NCBI GenBank assembly: GCA_028709105.1
Contig: JAQVYD010000083.1
Location: 1-5,742 of the forward strand
From: Clostridia bacterium
Lineage (GTDB): Bacteria > Bacillota > Peptococcia > DRI-13 > DTU073
DNA length: 5,742 bases
Reading direction: 5' to 3'
In this document: in pieces, positions 4,290-5,742 of the stretch
Position numbering within the stretch: position 1 is the stretch's first letter
How the letters are laid out: each line of letters opens with the position of its first letter
Made by a program: the position numbers and the translations under genes
The notes under the pieces: model-generated
Told to the model about the DNA's origin: nothing
The model's input: the letters and a program-made list of their open reading frames with translations, nothing else
Databases searched by the model: none

Positions 4290-5742
4290 TTAAAAAAAAT
4301 CTCACTGGCGTTAGGTATTTTTTTGCTGGCTTTCTTTCTTGCGACAACTACAGCAGTGGCCTCTCTAAGCAATGCCACTGTGGAAATCAGCTCTAAAAAG
4401 ACAGGGGTGCCGATACAGTTTATTATTGGTTTTAATGTTGGCAGTTCCGGGGCTTTAGAGGGGGGTAGAGATGAAATTATCATCACTTTCCCGGAAGATA
4501 CGGTTCTCCCCGCTTCTTTACGGGACAATTTAAGTGCAGACAGTATTTTGGTGAACGGTTCGAGTATCGAGGCCCGTTCACTCTATCTTGATGAAACGCG
4601 GTTAATTATTGCTTTGCCGGCAGAACTTGATATCCGGGCCGATAGTTATGTGGGGATTATTATTTCTCCTACTGCGGGGATTGAACTGCCGCGCAAGGCA
4701 GGCAGTCACTGCTTGGAAATCGAAACTTCCCGTGAGCGGAGTATCAGAACGAATACCTTTACGATTGAGGGCAGTAAGATCTCACAGTTGGAAATAACGG
4801 CGACTCCTTCTTCCGCTGATAAATTTGCCGAATTTGAGTTTAGTTTTCAGACCAGTTTTCGGGGCGCTCTTACCCCGGAAAAGGATGAGATTTACATAGC
4901 CTTTGACCGTGCGTTCTATCTGCCGCGCTATATCGCCAGTGAGGATATTACCATTGATGACGTGAAAGCACTTCCGGGTGGGGTCAAGGTCAATAGTGAA
5001 ACGAACACTTTGCAAATCACAGTTCCTCCAGACACAAGGATTGAAAATAACGATAACGTAGTAGTGAAGATTGCTAGTCAAGCCGGAATTAGAAATCCTC
5101 GGCAAACCGGAACTTATCGGTTAAGGGTGTATACTTCGGCCGATACGGTTAATGCGTGGGAGGATTATCGTGTAGGGCTGGCCATTGCGGCACCTTTCGT
5201 TTTTCTTAGCCCTGATACGGTAGGGGAGGCGAGTCAATATACGATTGGCTTTATGACTAGTAAGCAAGGGGCGTTACAGTCGGGAAAGGACTTTATCTAT
5301 TTGGATTTTCCCAGTGATACCTACCTCTCCAGTGATATTTTGACTAAACACGTCACGATTAATGGACAAAATGCTTTTGATGTAGATGTTACTCCCCGGA
5401 CTAAATCGGTTAGGCTGACTGTTCCTTACGGGGTACGCATTGGCGGGGATACCTATGTCAATATTGTCTTTAGCAATGGGGCCGGGATAAGAAACCCCGA
5501 TACTTCCGGGAATTATCAAATTACGGTCAGTACTTCTGCCGATAAAAACGAAGTAAAATCAAAGGAATATGTTGTGATGAAGGCTGCGGCCGGTTCTTCG
5601 CCGGAAGCGGACAAGCCGGATGTTTTCTTGTCCAGCTATAAAACGGGGGAAAGCATTACCTTGCAGATTTCCTTTAAAGAAGGAACTTTGGGTAATTTAA
5701 GGGGTGGCGATAAGATTAATCTTATCTTTCCGGTAGCTTATA
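4287..5742 (+). CDS. Secreted surface protein with tandem beta-sandwich-like repeats (partial)
   Basis: Open from TTG 4287 to the right edge (485 complete codons, no stop). Residues 1-25 are a signal peptide (LKK, hydrophobic core, AVA before the cut). The rest is made of units of about 138 residues: unit 1 about 27-160, unit 2 about 164-298, unit 3 about 303-430, and the start of unit 4 from about 445. Each unit has a 'GAL..G.D.I.I.FP' block (GALEGGRDEIIITFP; GALTPEKDEIYIAF; GALQSGKDFIYLDFP; GNLRGGDKINLIFP). Units 1-3 end with a block such as AGIRNPRQTGTYRLRVYTSA (267-286) or AGIRNPDTSGNYQITVSTSA (399-418). Such repeats are familiar in clostridial S-layer-like and adhesin-like proteins and probably form beta-sandwiches. 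Unit 1 is the most diverged (AGIELP, with Cys142). No catalytic motif is seen; any anchor or terminal domain is off the window. It follows the lipoprotein gene by 280 bp, interrupted by a REPIN. Confidence 0.85.
   Translation, partial: MLKKISLALGIFLLAFFLATTTAVASLSNATVEISSKKTGVPIQFIIGFNVGSSGALEGGRDEIIITFPEDTVLPASLRDNLSADSILVNGSSIEARSLYLDETRLIIALPAELDIRADSYVGIIISPTAGIELPRKAGSHCLEIETSRERSIRTNTFTIEGSKISQLEITATPSSADKFAEFEFSFQTSFRGALTPEKDEIYIAFDRAFYLPRYIASEDITIDDVKALPGGVKVNSETNTLQITVPPDTRIENNDNVVVKIASQAGIRNPRQTGTYRLRVYTSADTVNAWEDYRVGLAIAAPFVFLSPDTVGEASQYTIGFMTSKQGALQSGKDFIYLDFPSDTYLSSDILTKHVTINGQNAFDVDVTPRTKSVRLTVPYGVRIGGDTYVNIVFSNGAGIRNPDTSGNYQITVSTSADKNEVKSKEYVVMKAAAGSSPEADKPDVFLSSYKTGESITLQISFKEGTLGNLRGGDKINLIFPVAY

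Noticed and set aside
4003..4528. Two minus-strand ORFs (114 and 101 codons) over the spacer and the surface-gene start
   Set aside because: They are shadows of the TTG-started gene and the REPIN, with no ribosome binding site and no recognisable domain. The plus frame has a signal peptide and repeats.
4782..5519. Minus-strand ORFs of 107 and 81 codons
   Set aside because: They lie antisense within the repeat-protein gene, whose plus-strand frame is open throughout and shows clear repeat units.

Overview
The window looks like chromosome from an anaerobic, low-to-moderate GC Firmicute (Clostridia-like). The signs are strong AGGAGG-type ribosome binding sites, GTG and TTG starts, a textbook sigma-A promoter, and a copper-amine-oxidase-type 'stalk' domain protein, a family common in clostridial exoproteomes. 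I cannot place it to genus, and I cannot tell from this window whether the cell has an outer membrane.

Left third (1-858) is an accessory scar. It opens with the last 37 codons of a PIN-family toxin (+). Directly abutting it tail to tail is a minus-strand remnant of a REP-associated tyrosine transposase (RAYT, Y1/HUH family). The remnant keeps the HIH motif and the C-terminal tyrosine region but has lost its N-terminus. Two identical 22-bp REP-like palindromes, in opposite orientation, sit inside and at the broken front end of this remnant. Upstream of it on the minus strand is a 51-codon ORF with its own ribosome binding site and -10 box, possibly a shortened Phd/YefM-like antitoxin. Its stop codon falls in REP-related sequence.

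Middle (785-4006) is a tightly spaced plus-strand envelope operon driven by TTGACA-17-TACAAT. It encodes a secreted TolC-family-like coiled-coil protein (370 aa), a secreted protein with an N-terminal stalk domain and a long beta-rich region (483 aa), and a small lipoprotein with a possible NTF2-like fold (166 aa, GTG start). All three carry export signals.

Right part (4007-5742) begins with a 280-bp spacer. It holds an AT-rich 7-bp repeat array, a 67-bp two-armed inverted element built of two REP-like hairpins (a REPIN), and a weak promoter candidate. After it comes a large gene that starts at TTG 4287 and stays open to the right edge (485 codons so far). It encodes a secreted protein of about 138-residue tandem beta-sandwich-like repeats and is probably a cell-surface protein.

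Taken together, four consecutive exported proteins suggest a cell-envelope or surface module. The REP family found in the RAYT scar recurs as a REPIN between the lipoprotein and the surface-protein gene. The joint function of the four proteins is inference.
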